Below are positions 1-7,509 of a stretch of DNA of 64,000 bases, in pieces. This DNA is from JAPPKS01 sp963667895. GTDB lineage: Bacteria; Poribacteria; WGA-4E; PCPOR2b. Both the position numbers and the translations under genes were made by a program. Location of the stretch: NCBI GenBank assembly GCA_965223985.1, contig OZ245030.1:2108001-2172000 (forward strand). The letters run 5' to 3'. Below the pieces are notes generated by a model. It did no database searches. It saw only the letters and a program-made list of their open reading frames with translations, and was not told where the DNA came from. Numbering within the stretch: the first letter of the stretch is position 1; each line of letters begins with the position of its first letter.

Positions 1-169
1 GCATGTATCCTGGCGGTGTTTCGACAATGACATTCGCAGGAATCAGCCCCAAGGTACGCGGTTCAATCGTTACCGATTCGCGGCACACCAAATCAAAGCC
101 GACAGAACCGGCGGTTGCATATTGCGGCAATGGAAGATTCCTGTCGAGCCGTTTGATTTTTACGTTCAT
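1..169 (-). CDS. dut: dUTP diphosphatase, N-terminal part (gene runs off the left edge)
   Basis: Reading leftward from an ATG at 169, 56 codons are open to the window edge. The start reads MNVKIKRLDRNLPLPQYAT and is followed by AGSVGFDL, which matches dUTPase motif 1 (A-G-x-x-G-[FY]-D-L), and by a proline-rich PRTLGLIPAN beta segment. In this family the trimeric enzyme hydrolyses dUTP to dUMP and pyrophosphate, which keeps uracil out of DNA and supplies dUMP for dTMP synthesis. Catalytic motifs 2 to 5 lie outside the window, so activity cannot be judged. The deoxycytidine triphosphate deaminase relatives share this fold, but the N-terminal K-[RI]-L-D start favours dUTPase. Confidence 0.8.
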   Translation of the reverse strand, partial: MNVKIKRLDRNLPLPQYATAGSVGFDLVCRESVTIEPRTLGLIPANVIVETPPGYM

Positions 170-273
170 TGGTGTTCTATAAACATAGCGCTCCGCTAGA
201 GCGCAAGAATTAGAAGTTGCGAGTGCCCGCTATCTACCTGACCATTACATTTTTGGCAAAAACTCGGTTTCAT

Positions 274-1164
274 CTAGGTATTTGAGGGTACAGGGATTCC
301 TGAGACCTTGCATTGCACGCGATAGATTGAAGTGGACGCTGTGACGAAAAGCGACTTCCAATCATCGCCGCCCCAAGCGAGATTGGCTGTAATTTCGGGA
401 ATTCCGATGACACCGAGGTGTTTCCCCGACGGATCGAAGATCAAAACGCCGCCGGGACCAGTCGCATAAAGGTTTCCTCGCTGATCGACCTTCATTCCGT
501 CCGGCACCCCATTTTCACCGGATTCTTCGGCGAAAATTCGTCCGTTCCCAAGCGTGCCATCGGGTTGAACGTCAAAAGCACGAATGTGCATTTGGGCGGT
601 GTCATCAATGTAAAGAATCGATTCGTCCGGCGAGAAGCAAAGTCCATTTGGGCGATCAAAATCATCGACGAGAAGCGTCAGTGTCCGACAATCAGCGGAA
701 AGTCGGTAGACGCCTTGAAAATCAAGTTCCTGCCCCTTGAGTTCCCCATCATCAGTCATTATGCCGTAGGGTGGATCGGTAAAGTAGATGCTCCCATCCG
801 ATTTCACAACGACATCGTTCGGGCTGTTCAAGCGCTTTCCCGTATAATGCGTGGCAATCGCGGCGACTGCCCCATCAGCCTCCGTTCGTGAAACACGGCG
901 ATTCTCATGCTCACATGCAATCAGCCGCCCCTGTTTATCATAAGTCAGACCGTTCGATCTGCCCGATGGGGATCGGAAGCTTGTGATTCCGGATTCAGGA
1001 CTCCACCTCTTTATCTGATTTGCGGGGATGTCACTGAACAGCAGGAATCCCGCAGTGTTCCAGAGAGGTCCCTCGGTAAACTGGCACTCGGATCCAAGTT
1101 GCTCGACCGGAGCATCAGGATTAACCAAATCCAACAGTTCTGGACTTTGAACATCAATACTCAA
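274..1164 (-). CDS. SMP-30/gluconolactonase family sugar lactonase
   Basis: This 296-residue protein fits the six-bladed propeller family SMP-30/gluconolactonase/LRE, whose members hydrolyse sugar lactones using one divalent metal. Visible metal-site motifs are FTEGPLW near residue 30 (metal Glu), SNGLTYD near 70, NSPNDVVV near 113 (metal Asn) and DRPNGLCFSPDE near 170; the Asp of VPDGMKVD near 220 is a plausible general base. The start is TTG at 1164, chosen because AAGGAG lies 7 nt upstream. There is no signal peptide, so it is probably cytosolic. The precise lactone is unknown. The nearest genes, dut and a tRNA, give no pathway hint. Confidence 0.85.
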   Translation of the reverse strand: MSIDVQSPELLDLVNPDAPVEQLGSECQFTEGPLWNTAGFLLFSDIPANQIKRWSPESGITSFRSPSGRSNGLTYDKQGRLIACEHENRRVSRTEADGAVAAIATHYTGKRLNSPNDVVVKSDGSIYFTDPPYGIMTDDGELKGQELDFQGVYRLSADCRTLTLLVDDFDRPNGLCFSPDESILYIDDTAQMHIRAFDVQPDGTLGNGRIFAEESGENGVPDGMKVDQRGNLYATGPGGVLIFDPSGKHLGVIGIPEITANLAWGGDDWKSLFVTASTSIYRVQCKVSGIPVPSNT

Positions 1165-1310
1165 CGCAATACTCCTTTACGTGGAAACGTGAAATTGCTC
1201 TGCAACATCAGGTCATTCATGTGATAAGCTATCACACCCCGAACAATTGTACAAGCCAAAATAATCATAGCGCGGTCAACCTGAATTGCCGTGAACTCCA
1301 CAACAAATTA

Positions 1311-1339
1311 TTGACAGAATTTAGTTATAAGGGTATAAT
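1311..1339 (+). promoter_or_regulatory. Consensus sigma-70 promoter pointing toward the tRNA-Arg antisense strand
   Basis: TTGACA at 1311-1316 and TATAAT at 1334-1339 are separated by exactly 17 nt, which is a perfect match to the consensus. It fires rightward, across the antisense strand of tRNA-Arg, toward the RS-rich gene at 1626. No convincing ORF lies between it and the tRNA. Confidence 0.7.
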
Positions 1340-1413
1340 TGTTTTGATTTTGAATCGGGAGAGGCAAGTGCATCAGGTTATGGAACGTGAAGCGGAAGGA
1401 AATTGAAGAAGGT

Positions 1414-1490
1414 TGGCGTGCCTGGGGCGACTCGAACGCCCGACCTTCAGCTTCGGAGGCTGACGCTCTATCCAACTGAGCTACAGGCAC
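1414..1490 (-). tRNA. tRNA-Arg (anticodon CCG)
   Basis: A full cloverleaf can be drawn on the minus strand. The acceptor GTGCCTG pairs with CAGGCAC, followed by discriminator G and an encoded CCA. The anticodon stem is TCAGC/GCTGA with loop CTCCGAA, giving anticodon CCG, which reads CGG arginine codons. The T arm is GGGCG-TTCGAGT-CGCCC. Its own promoter lies just upstream at 1507-1535. Confidence 0.96.
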
Positions 1491-1506
1491 ACCTTTAAGA
1501 TAGTCT

Positions 1507-1535
1507 ATGATATAATATCCGCTGAAAATTGTCAA
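1507..1535 (-). promoter_or_regulatory. Promoter of tRNA-Arg
   Basis: On the minus strand TTGACA (1535-1530) is followed after 17 nt by TATCAT (1512-1507). This places the transcription start about 10 nt before the mature 5' end of tRNA-Arg at 1490. Confidence 0.65.
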
Positions 1536-1625
1536 GTGAATTTCTCGCGAATCGAGCAGTACGCAAAAATAATCCCCAACTAGCGGGCTAGTGAATCGCC
1601 ATCCACATGTGAGGAGGAATGTAAA

Positions 1626-2750
1626 ATGAGCCGAACTGTCCAACGCCTGTCAATTTCGATTATTGTTGCTTTATTTGTGTTCAGCCTAAACTCCGACGTA
1701 TTTTCAAAGGGAGGCGGAGGATTTGGCAGATCGTTCGGCAGAAGTTACAGTAGCCGGAGTTCTAGCAAGAGCTACGGCCGTGCGTCTAGCAGTAACCGTT
1801 CATCGTCGAAATCTTACCGAAGCGCCTCTCGCTCAACCTCATCCGCAAGCCGAAGAGCCGCTGCACCGTCCGGTCAACGCAGCACGAGCAAAAGTTACGG
1901 TCAATCCGCTACACAGCGTACAGGAAGCGCTGCGACGCGCCAAAGCAGTGCGGTACGCCAAAAACAGAGTGCCATGAGCGGTGCGAGAACCTCATCCGCA
2001 GTCTCAACCAAAAATATGACCAGTGGTCAAAGGCGCACACTGCAGAGTCAACGCCGCACAGGGACCCGAAACCTCAAAACAGAGAACCGCAGTCTCAAAC
2101 GCCAAACGAGGCAGGCACGGCGGGAAACTGCCCGTGAACGACGCCGATCCAGTCAAGCAGCCTCACCCATTACGGTCAATAATTTCGGCGGCTACTACCC
2201 GCTTGGAGGCTATTCCACCTTCGGTCTTGGTGCAAGCATTATGTATGGAAATCTGCTTGGCGGGCTCTATTTCCACGATCACTATAACCATATGATGCAT
2301 CGAAGCTGGCTATGGCACTACCATCACCGGGATTATGACCAGTCACACTGGTCGAAGGACAAGCAGTCAGAATATGAGCGTTGGCGCGCCTACTACGACA
2401 GCCAAGGTGTCGAAAAGAACTCGAATTATGTCGACCCGGGCACCAACCGCGATGAAGACTACATCGAATCGCACGTTGAAGAAAATAGCGAGAAGTTTTA
2501 CGGTCCCAATGCTGCTGAAGCTGTGACCGTCGAAGAACTTCCAAACGAGAGCGAACTGCGCGAAACGGTTTTGGCAAGCGGTTCTAACACTGCTGCAGCC
2601 GTTCAGTCACAACCTGAGCGGGTTACGGTTGAGAGAAAGGTCGTCGTTCAGAAAAAGACATCTGGCGGTGCATGGTTCCTCATCGTGTTCGGCAGCCTGA
2701 TTATCGTCGGCATCGTGGTCTTGGTACTGTATAACAAGGGATACTTCTAG
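1626..2750 (+). CDS. Secreted or membrane RS-rich protein of unknown function
   Basis: This 374-residue protein is not recognised as a named family. It begins with a signal-peptide-like segment (residues 1-28, hydrophobic IVALFVFSLNSDVFS). Next come GGGGFGRSFGRS and about 140 residues of low-complexity Ser/Arg/Lys/Gly sequence, then a His/Tyr/Trp-rich stretch around 200-250 (HDHYNHMMH, HYHHRDYD). The C-terminus is a hydrophobic helix (WFLIVFGSLIIVGIVVLVL) ending in a short cytosolic tail. AGGAGG lies 7 nt before the ATG. The 21-nt gap to the acidic protein gene, followed by the DUF350 gene, suggests one operon. The very basic low-complexity region could bind acidic polymers or the acidic downstream neighbour; that is inference only. 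Confidence 0.75.
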   Translation: MSRTVQRLSISIIVALFVFSLNSDVFSKGGGGFGRSFGRSYSSRSSSKSYGRASSSNRSSSKSYRSASRSTSSASRRAAAPSGQRSTSKSYGQSATQRTGSAATRQSSAVRQKQSAMSGARTSSAVSTKNMTSGQRRTLQSQRRTGTRNLKTENRSLKRQTRQARRETARERRRSSQAASPITVNNFGGYYPLGGYSTFGLGASIMYGNLLGGLYFHDHYNHMMHRSWLWHYHHRDYDQSHWSKDKQSEYERWRAYYDSQGVEKNSNYVDPGTNRDEDYIESHVEENSEKFYGPNAAEAVTVEELPNESELRETVLASGSNTAAAVQSQPERVTVERKVVVQKKTSGGAWFLIVFGSLIIVGIVVLVLYNKGYF

Positions 2751-2771
2751 CGAGGGATAGAGGTAAACGAC

Positions 2772-3476
2772 ATGGGGTTATTCGCGCGTAAACGCAAATC
2801 TCAACAACCGGAACGGCACGAGTTGGTAGAGATTCCTATCGGCAGTATGATTGAACTCACGGATCCCATTACCTTTGAAACCAGCGAAACACCATCCCGC
2901 ACGTTCGAACTGCTGGAGCGCAAGAAGTATGAGGGCGAAGGACTAATGCGCTATATGTATACACTTAAGGACAGGGATGAGGTCGTCGTATTAGGCGTTG
3001 ACAAAGTCTGGGGCACAGATGAGTTTGAAGTCTCTCGATGGATAATTGATAGCGAGGAGGAAACAGATAGCAACAGCGCCGGCCCGGAAGAGATGGAGGA
3101 TGAGGAGGAAGACTATTACTCCGAGGACGACGATTACGACAGCCCGGATGATATCGTCGAAGAACCTGTGGGCAATTCTAAACCAGGCGCCGATCTGCCG
3201 GACAGTATCACGCTCAACTACCCAGACCCTGACGACGACGATATGGAGATTTCGGTCGAGTTTGTCCGTCAGGTGATTACCCCTGCAAAAATGACCGTTG
3301 CCAACGCACAGACATTGGACGAGTACGATGTCGAGCTACACGAGTATGCCAACGAAGATGAAGATCTCATGTGTGTTGAGCACTGTGGCAATTGGTTGAC
3401 CTTCTATGTCGGAAAGTTAATCTCCCAATCCGATGTGAACGTCTATCCCGCCGAGGAGGAGGCTGAATACATATAG
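2772..3476 (+). CDS. Acidic cytosolic protein, possibly DUF4178-like
   Basis: The 234-residue product starts basic (ARKRKSQQPERHE). It then has a compact beta-rich region (residues 20-95, IPIGSMIELTDPITFE, YTLKDRDEVVVLGVDKVW) that recalls DUF4178 domains by pattern. A strongly acidic linker (EDEEEDYYSEDDDYD, near 115-135) leads to a second beta-rich region ending at residue 234. No signal peptide or membrane helix is visible. It sits between the RS-rich membrane protein and the DUF350 protein. DUF350 and DUF4178 genes are known to co-occur in envelope-stress and PspA-associated loci. The DUF4178 assignment is a tentative visual match. Confidence 0.7.
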   Translation: MGLFARKRKSQQPERHELVEIPIGSMIELTDPITFETSETPSRTFELLERKKYEGEGLMRYMYTLKDRDEVVVLGVDKVWGTDEFEVSRWIIDSEEETDSNSAGPEEMEDEEEDYYSEDDDYDSPDDIVEEPVGNSKPGADLPDSITLNYPDPDDDDMEISVEFVRQVITPAKMTVANAQTLDEYDVELHEYANEDEDLMCVEHCGNWLTFYVGKLISQSDVNVYPAEEEAEYI

Positions 3477-3564
3477 TTTCTGATGCTCAATAACGAAGTA
3501 GCATATCCGTGAACCCGCAATTCAAGTCACAAACATCACTCTCAAAGTAGGAGGAATTCAGCAA

Positions 3565-3909
3565 ATGGCAAAAAAAATCGTTCTACTCAGTTTCTGTGTC
3601 GCAATCGCTTTTATTGTCGCCGCATCGTTCCTATCGACAGCGGTTGATGCTCAAGGCGATAGCAGTGAAACCACAAGCGGAGGCACATTTATCGACTTCA
3701 AACACCTCGCGCTGCTCATCATCGAAAGCATCATTTTCAGCATCGTCGGGATGGTTGTCTTGGTGGTCGGATATAAGATTTTCGACGCCGTCACACCGTA
3801 TGACCTGAATCACGAGATTGCTGAGGATAATAATGCCGCGGCTGGGATTGCCATCGCAGGGCTGCTAATCGCGCAGGGGCTGATTGTGGCGGCGGCGATT
3901 TCAGGCTGA
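3565..3909 (+). CDS. DUF350 family membrane protein
   Basis: The 114-residue protein has an N-terminal hydrophobic helix or signal (IVLLSFCVAIAFIVAASFLS). A second helix (LALLIIESIIFSIVGMVVLVVGYKIFD) and a third C-terminal one (AAAGIAIAGLLIAQGLIVAAAISG) follow. The motif DLNHEIAEDNNAAAGIAIAG is characteristic of DUF350 (YjfL-like) proteins, which are inner-membrane proteins of uncertain function often found with PspA-type envelope-stress genes. GTAGGAGG lies upstream of the ATG. A strong terminator follows at 3952-3991, so this is the last gene of the 1626-3909 cluster. Confidence 0.85.
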   Translation: MAKKIVLLSFCVAIAFIVAASFLSTAVDAQGDSSETTSGGTFIDFKHLALLIIESIIFSIVGMVVLVVGYKIFDAVTPYDLNHEIAEDNNAAAGIAIAGLLIAQGLIVAAAISG

Positions 3910-3951
3910 ACGGTCACCCAATCAACCCGTTAGTATATTCAGCAGAAGATT

Positions 3952-3991
3952 AAAGAGGCAATTTGCGCACTCGCGTGGATTGCCTCTTTTC
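3952..3991 (+). terminator. Intrinsic terminator after the DUF350 gene
   Basis: AAAGAGGCAAT pairs with ATTGCCTCTTT around a loop of about 16 nt, and is followed by a T run. It closes the envelope cluster. Confidence 0.85.
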
Positions 3992-4080
3992 AATTGTGTG
4001 TTGTTCAGTTTTTCGCGCACCCCATGAAGATCAACCGTCGTAATGCAAATTAACTGAATCGTTCCTAGAGACGATTGACG

Positions 4081-4356
4081 ATGCTGATTCCTATCATTTC
4101 GTTCATTTTTGTCCCCCTCGTCGTTTGGATTGTCCTGCACACGGTGTCCAAGAGACGTGAAGCGCAGGACCCAACGACACAAATCGTCATGGAGGAATGC
4201 GCGCTCTGTCATGAGGAATTTCCGGTGGACGAGCTGATGGAAAAAGAGGTTGGAGGTTACAGCAGAGTCTACTGTTTCTGCGGCGGCTGCATTGAGGGGC
4301 TTTATCGTGAATATCAGACAAAAAGAGAAGCTGCGATTGGCGAATCGGGAAGTTGA
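4081..4356 (+). CDS. Small membrane-anchored zinc-ribbon-like protein
   Basis: The 91-residue product has an N-terminal membrane helix (MLIPIISFIFVPLVVWIVL) followed by a basic patch. A Cys cluster comes next, CALCHEEF then VYCFCGGC, giving C-x2-C ... C-x-C-x2-C, which suggests a zinc ribbon or treble clef facing the cytosol. A TTG two codons upstream (4075) is an alternative start. The stop codon abuts the trpC start (TGAATG), so the two are probably cotranscribed and translationally coupled. Function unknown. Confidence 0.7.
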   Translation: MLIPIISFIFVPLVVWIVLHTVSKRREAQDPTTQIVMEECALCHEEFPVDELMEKEVGGYSRVYCFCGGCIEGLYREYQTKREAAIGESGS

Positions 4357-5160
4357 ATGAAAGTAGAAAAGCCGTCCATCTTGGATACCATTGTCAGCCA
4401 CAAATTCAAAGAACTCAAGCTGGATCAGCGCCTCCTCCCGTTCGTCGAGTTGAGTGCGCAGCTCCGGGATCCGCCGCCCACGCGGGACTTCCAGTCCGCA
4501 CTAGCCACCCCGAATCGCGTCAATCTAATCGCTGAAGTCAAGAAAAAATCGCCAAGTAAAGGAGTGCTGCGACAGGATTTCGATCCGGTTGCCATTGCCC
4601 GAACATACGCAAAGGCGGGCGGTTCGGCGGTTTCTGTGCTAACGGATTCTCAGTTTTTCGACGGTCATCTCACCCATCTCACTGAGATACGCCGAGCGGT
4701 CAAATTGCCGCTTCTTCGAAAAGATTTCACTATCGACCCCTATCAGATTTATCAAGCCCGCCTCGCTGGAGCAGATGCAATCCTGCTAATTGTCGCAATC
4801 TTGACGTTAGCACAACTGCGTGAATTCATCCAAATCGCTAAAATGCTAAATCTCGCCAGCCTCGTCGAAGTTCACTCCGAGAAAGAGTTGGAACTCGCGC
4901 TACAGGCAGACGCAGAAATCATCGGCGTCAATAACCGCAACCTCGAAACCTTCCAGACAGATATCACAACCACATTCCGCACGATTAAATCCATCCCAGC
5001 GGATAAAATTGTCGTGAGCGAAAGCGGCATTTACACCCGTGAGGACGTTGAAGCGCTGCAGGAAGCCGGTGTCAACGCGATTCTGGTCGGGGAGTCGCTG
5101 ATGCGCAGTCCAGACATCGAACGCAAAATCAAAGAACTATTGGGAGAGTGGGATGGCTGA
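4357..5160 (+). CDS. trpC: Indole-3-glycerol phosphate synthase
   Basis: The 267-residue (beta/alpha)8 barrel protein closes the ring of 1-(2-carboxyphenylamino)-1-deoxyribulose 5-phosphate to indole-3-glycerol phosphate in tryptophan synthesis. Hallmarks are IAEVKKKSPSKG (substrate-binding, catalytic Lys), the A-x-x-Y-x-x-G-G-[AS]-A-[VI]-S-V-L-T-D pattern, LLRKDFTIDPYQI (catalytic Lys), LVEVHSEKEL (catalytic Glu), GVNNRNLETF and VSESGI. Its length is normal. It stands apart from other trp genes, and the start overlaps the preceding small gene's stop region. Confidence 0.97.
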   Translation: MKVEKPSILDTIVSHKFKELKLDQRLLPFVELSAQLRDPPPTRDFQSALATPNRVNLIAEVKKKSPSKGVLRQDFDPVAIARTYAKAGGSAVSVLTDSQFFDGHLTHLTEIRRAVKLPLLRKDFTIDPYQIYQARLAGADAILLIVAILTLAQLREFIQIAKMLNLASLVEVHSEKELELALQADAEIIGVNNRNLETFQTDITTTFRTIKSIPADKIVVSESGIYTREDVEALQEAGVNAILVGESLMRSPDIERKIKELLGEWDG

Positions 5161-5372
5161 AAAGGCTGAACAACCGATGAATCTATATCGCGGTGCAAGG
5201 CTGGACGGATTCACGTCCTGTGCAGAATAACAAGGAAAAATTGCGAACGGCGGTAGTGCACAAGATTGCACACCGCAACAGGAGTTGTTATTACTGAGTC
5301 CAGGTTTGTCGTAAGATTGACCGTCCGAAGCCACCCTGAGCTAGGAAATCGGTAAGGTAGAAAGGATGGACC

Positions 5373-5960
5373 TTGTCAAAACGTGTGACAGTCATCGCGG
5401 GCCCAAACGGATCGGGCAAAACGACGTTTGCATCTGAATATCTCCGCGATTCAGATGTTGAATACATCAGCGCGGACGCGCTGGCGGGAGAGCTGGTATC
5501 CACACCAGAGGACTTCGACAGTGTTAAAATTCAAGCGGGCCGTCTATTTTTCGCGGAAATCCAACGTCTTATTAAAGCGGAGCAAGAATTCGCCGTAGAA
5601 GTAACCCTTGCGGGAAAAGGGTTTGAGCGAATAATTCGTCAATTTAAACGTGCTGGTTATACAGTTACAATCATCTTTCTTTTTCTCAAATCTCCCGATA
5701 TGTGTATTGCTCGTGTGCGAAATCGAGTGATGGCGGGTGGCCACCATGTACCAGCGGAAGACATCGTGCGTCGATTCTACCGGAGCAAGCATAACTTTTG
5801 GTATACCTACAGAAATCTGGTCGATAAGTGGCATCTGTACCACAATTCTGGAGAACAAGCTCAGGAAGTTGCCGTTGGTAAGGCGAATCAGTCCACTGTG
5901 ATAAATGAAAATCTCTTTGAGTTGTTCATGCTAGACTTTTACAATGGAGGTACACAATGA
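5373..5960 (+). CDS. Zeta-toxin-like P-loop kinase (COG4185 type)
   Basis: This 195-residue protein has Walker A GPNGSGKT at residues 10-17. The pattern F-A-[VI]-E-[VT]-T-L-A-G near 73 and the segment RVRNRVMAGGHHVP near 117 are typical of the zeta-like kinases that phosphorylate UDP-activated sugars or nucleotides in toxin-antitoxin pairs. The start is TTG at 5373; a closer ATG at 5366 is out of frame. The next gene overlaps by 4 nt (ATGA), a common arrangement for toxin-antitoxin partners, although here the kinase comes first. Toxicity is an inference; some members are housekeeping kinases. Confidence 0.75.
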   Translation: MSKRVTVIAGPNGSGKTTFASEYLRDSDVEYISADALAGELVSTPEDFDSVKIQAGRLFFAEIQRLIKAEQEFAVEVTLAGKGFERIIRQFKRAGYTVTIIFLFLKSPDMCIARVRNRVMAGGHHVPAEDIVRRFYRSKHNFWYTYRNLVDKWHLYHNSGEQAQEVAVGKANQSTVINENLFELFMLDFYNGGTQ

Positions 5961-6178
5961 GTCAAGACGAATTAAGCCCTGACATCTACAAAGAAACACT
6001 TGAATTTCTGCGGATTGCCAATCGTGCCGTCAATAAAGCACAGGAAGAAAACCGCAAAAAAGGGATCCCAAACGTCTATTCCTATAACGGACACATTTAC
6101 TACGAACTGCCAAATGGCGAATTGACGAAAGAAGATCCCCTCAAGAATGCAAGTAAACAGGATGGAGATAGTAAATAA
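5957..6178 (+). CDS. Small partner of the zeta-like kinase, candidate antitoxin
   Basis: The 73-residue hydrophilic protein has a helical first half (ETLEFLRIANRAVNKAQEEN) and a short beta hairpin (NVYSYNGHIYYELPNGEL). It overlaps the kinase stop codon by 4 nt, which implies coupled translation. Its size and position fit an antitoxin, but it does not resemble the epsilon antitoxin and I do not recognise a family. Confidence 0.6.
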   Translation: MSQDELSPDIYKETLEFLRIANRAVNKAQEENRKKGIPNVYSYNGHIYYELPNGELTKEDPLKNASKQDGDSK

Positions 6179-6330
6179 CAAACACATCGCGACCGTGAGA
6201 GATCGCATCGTGCGAAACTTTCATCCCGGGCAATTATTTTCTTGGTAGACACGGCCGTAAAGAAGGTCTGTCGTAGGGCGATTCATCCGCCCATCTCATA
6301 GATTCGGAAGGACAAAATTGAAACATTGGC

Positions 6331-7497
6331 ATGAATGATTCAACGTTTATTACAAGAGTTGTCCTAAAAAACTATAAGAGTATCGCCGCGTGTGATGTGC
6401 GGTTGCGCCCATTGACGTTCCTAGTCGGACCGAACGGCGCGGGCAAAAGCAATTTTATGGATTCTCTTCGATTCGTCGCCGATGCGTTGCACTCATCACT
6501 AGACCACGCCATACGCGATCGAGGAGGCATAAACGATGTCCGGCGCCGCTTTCGCGGTCGTCCATACCGTATCAGCATTCGTCTCGATTTCGCTTTACCC
6601 GAAGGTTTCACTGGACACTACGCCTTCCGCATTGGTGCCCGTCTACCTGGAGGATACGAGGTTCAGAGGGAAGAGTGCGTCCTTCAGAGTGCCCAGTTTC
6701 TCGCTCCAGCGGAATACTTCCATGTTCATAACGGCACCGTGATCAAGAAGAGTGTGAAAGTCGCACCGGCTGCCACAACAGATCGGCTTTATCTGGTCAA
6801 CGCCTCCGGGTTGAAAGAATTCCGTCCCGTGTACGAAGCCCTTTCCCAGATGGGATTTTATAGTCTCAACCCCGATAAAATCCGGGATCTCCAATCACCC
6901 GATCCAGGGGACCTGCTTATTCGTGACGGGAGCAACCTTGCAAGCGTCCTCGCCCGGCTTTCACCCGCTGTGAAGGGACGCATCAAGGAATATCTAGCGA
7001 AGGTTGTCCCTGGCGTGCATGAGGTACAGGTCAAAAAGTTTGGGCCCAAGGAGACGTTACAGTTCCGGCAGGGAGTCGCAGGCGCAAAGCACCAATGGCG
7101 ATTTCTCGCAAACAACATGTCTGATGGCACCCTCCGCGTGCTAGGGGTTCTTGTCGCGTTGTTTCAAGGAAGCCACGATTCGAAAAAGCGCGTGCTGCTC
7201 GTAGGAATTGAAGAGCCTGAAATCGCGCTTCACCCGGCGGCGGCAGGCGTATTGCTGGATGGACTTCGGGACGCTGCCGACAGGAAGCAGATCATTATTA
7301 CCAGCCACAGTCCCGACCTACTTGATGACAAAGACCTAGATCCGGAGTCGATTCTCGCGGTCGAAGCACGCGAGGGAACTACGTCAATCGGTGGTGTGGA
7401 CGAAGCAGGCAGGTCTGCCGTACGCGATCGACTGTATACAACTGGGGAACTTCTACGTCTCAATCAATTGCAGCGTGATTCGGTAGCTGTTGAATAG
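6331..7497 (+). CDS. AAA/ABC-type ATPase of the RecF/OLD-like AAA_21 group
   Basis: The 388-residue protein begins with the typical LKNYKSIAACDVRLRPLTFLVG strand pattern and Walker A GPNGAGKSN (33-41). It has an ABC-like Walker B (LLVGIEEPEIALHP, about 287-300) and a switch His in TSHSPDLLD (about 323). These features define the COG4637-like predicted ATPases related to SMC/RecF, which occur in defence and DNA-repair contexts. No nuclease domain is fused. The next gene (TPR-GreAB-C-PIN) starts 12 nt downstream, so the pair is probably an operon. Confidence 0.85.
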   Translation: MNDSTFITRVVLKNYKSIAACDVRLRPLTFLVGPNGAGKSNFMDSLRFVADALHSSLDHAIRDRGGINDVRRRFRGRPYRISIRLDFALPEGFTGHYAFRIGARLPGGYEVQREECVLQSAQFLAPAEYFHVHNGTVIKKSVKVAPAATTDRLYLVNASGLKEFRPVYEALSQMGFYSLNPDKIRDLQSPDPGDLLIRDGSNLASVLARLSPAVKGRIKEYLAKVVPGVHEVQVKKFGPKETLQFRQGVAGAKHQWRFLANNMSDGTLRVLGVLVALFQGSHDSKKRVLLVGIEEPEIALHPAAAGVLLDGLRDAADRKQIIITSHSPDLLDDKDLDPESILAVEAREGTTSIGGVDEAGRSAVRDRLYTTGELLRLNQLQRDSVAVE

Positions 7498-7509
7498 GAG
7501 CGGAAACTC

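Noticed and set aside
1308..1643. 111-codon leftward frame
   Set aside because: It runs straight through tRNA-Arg.
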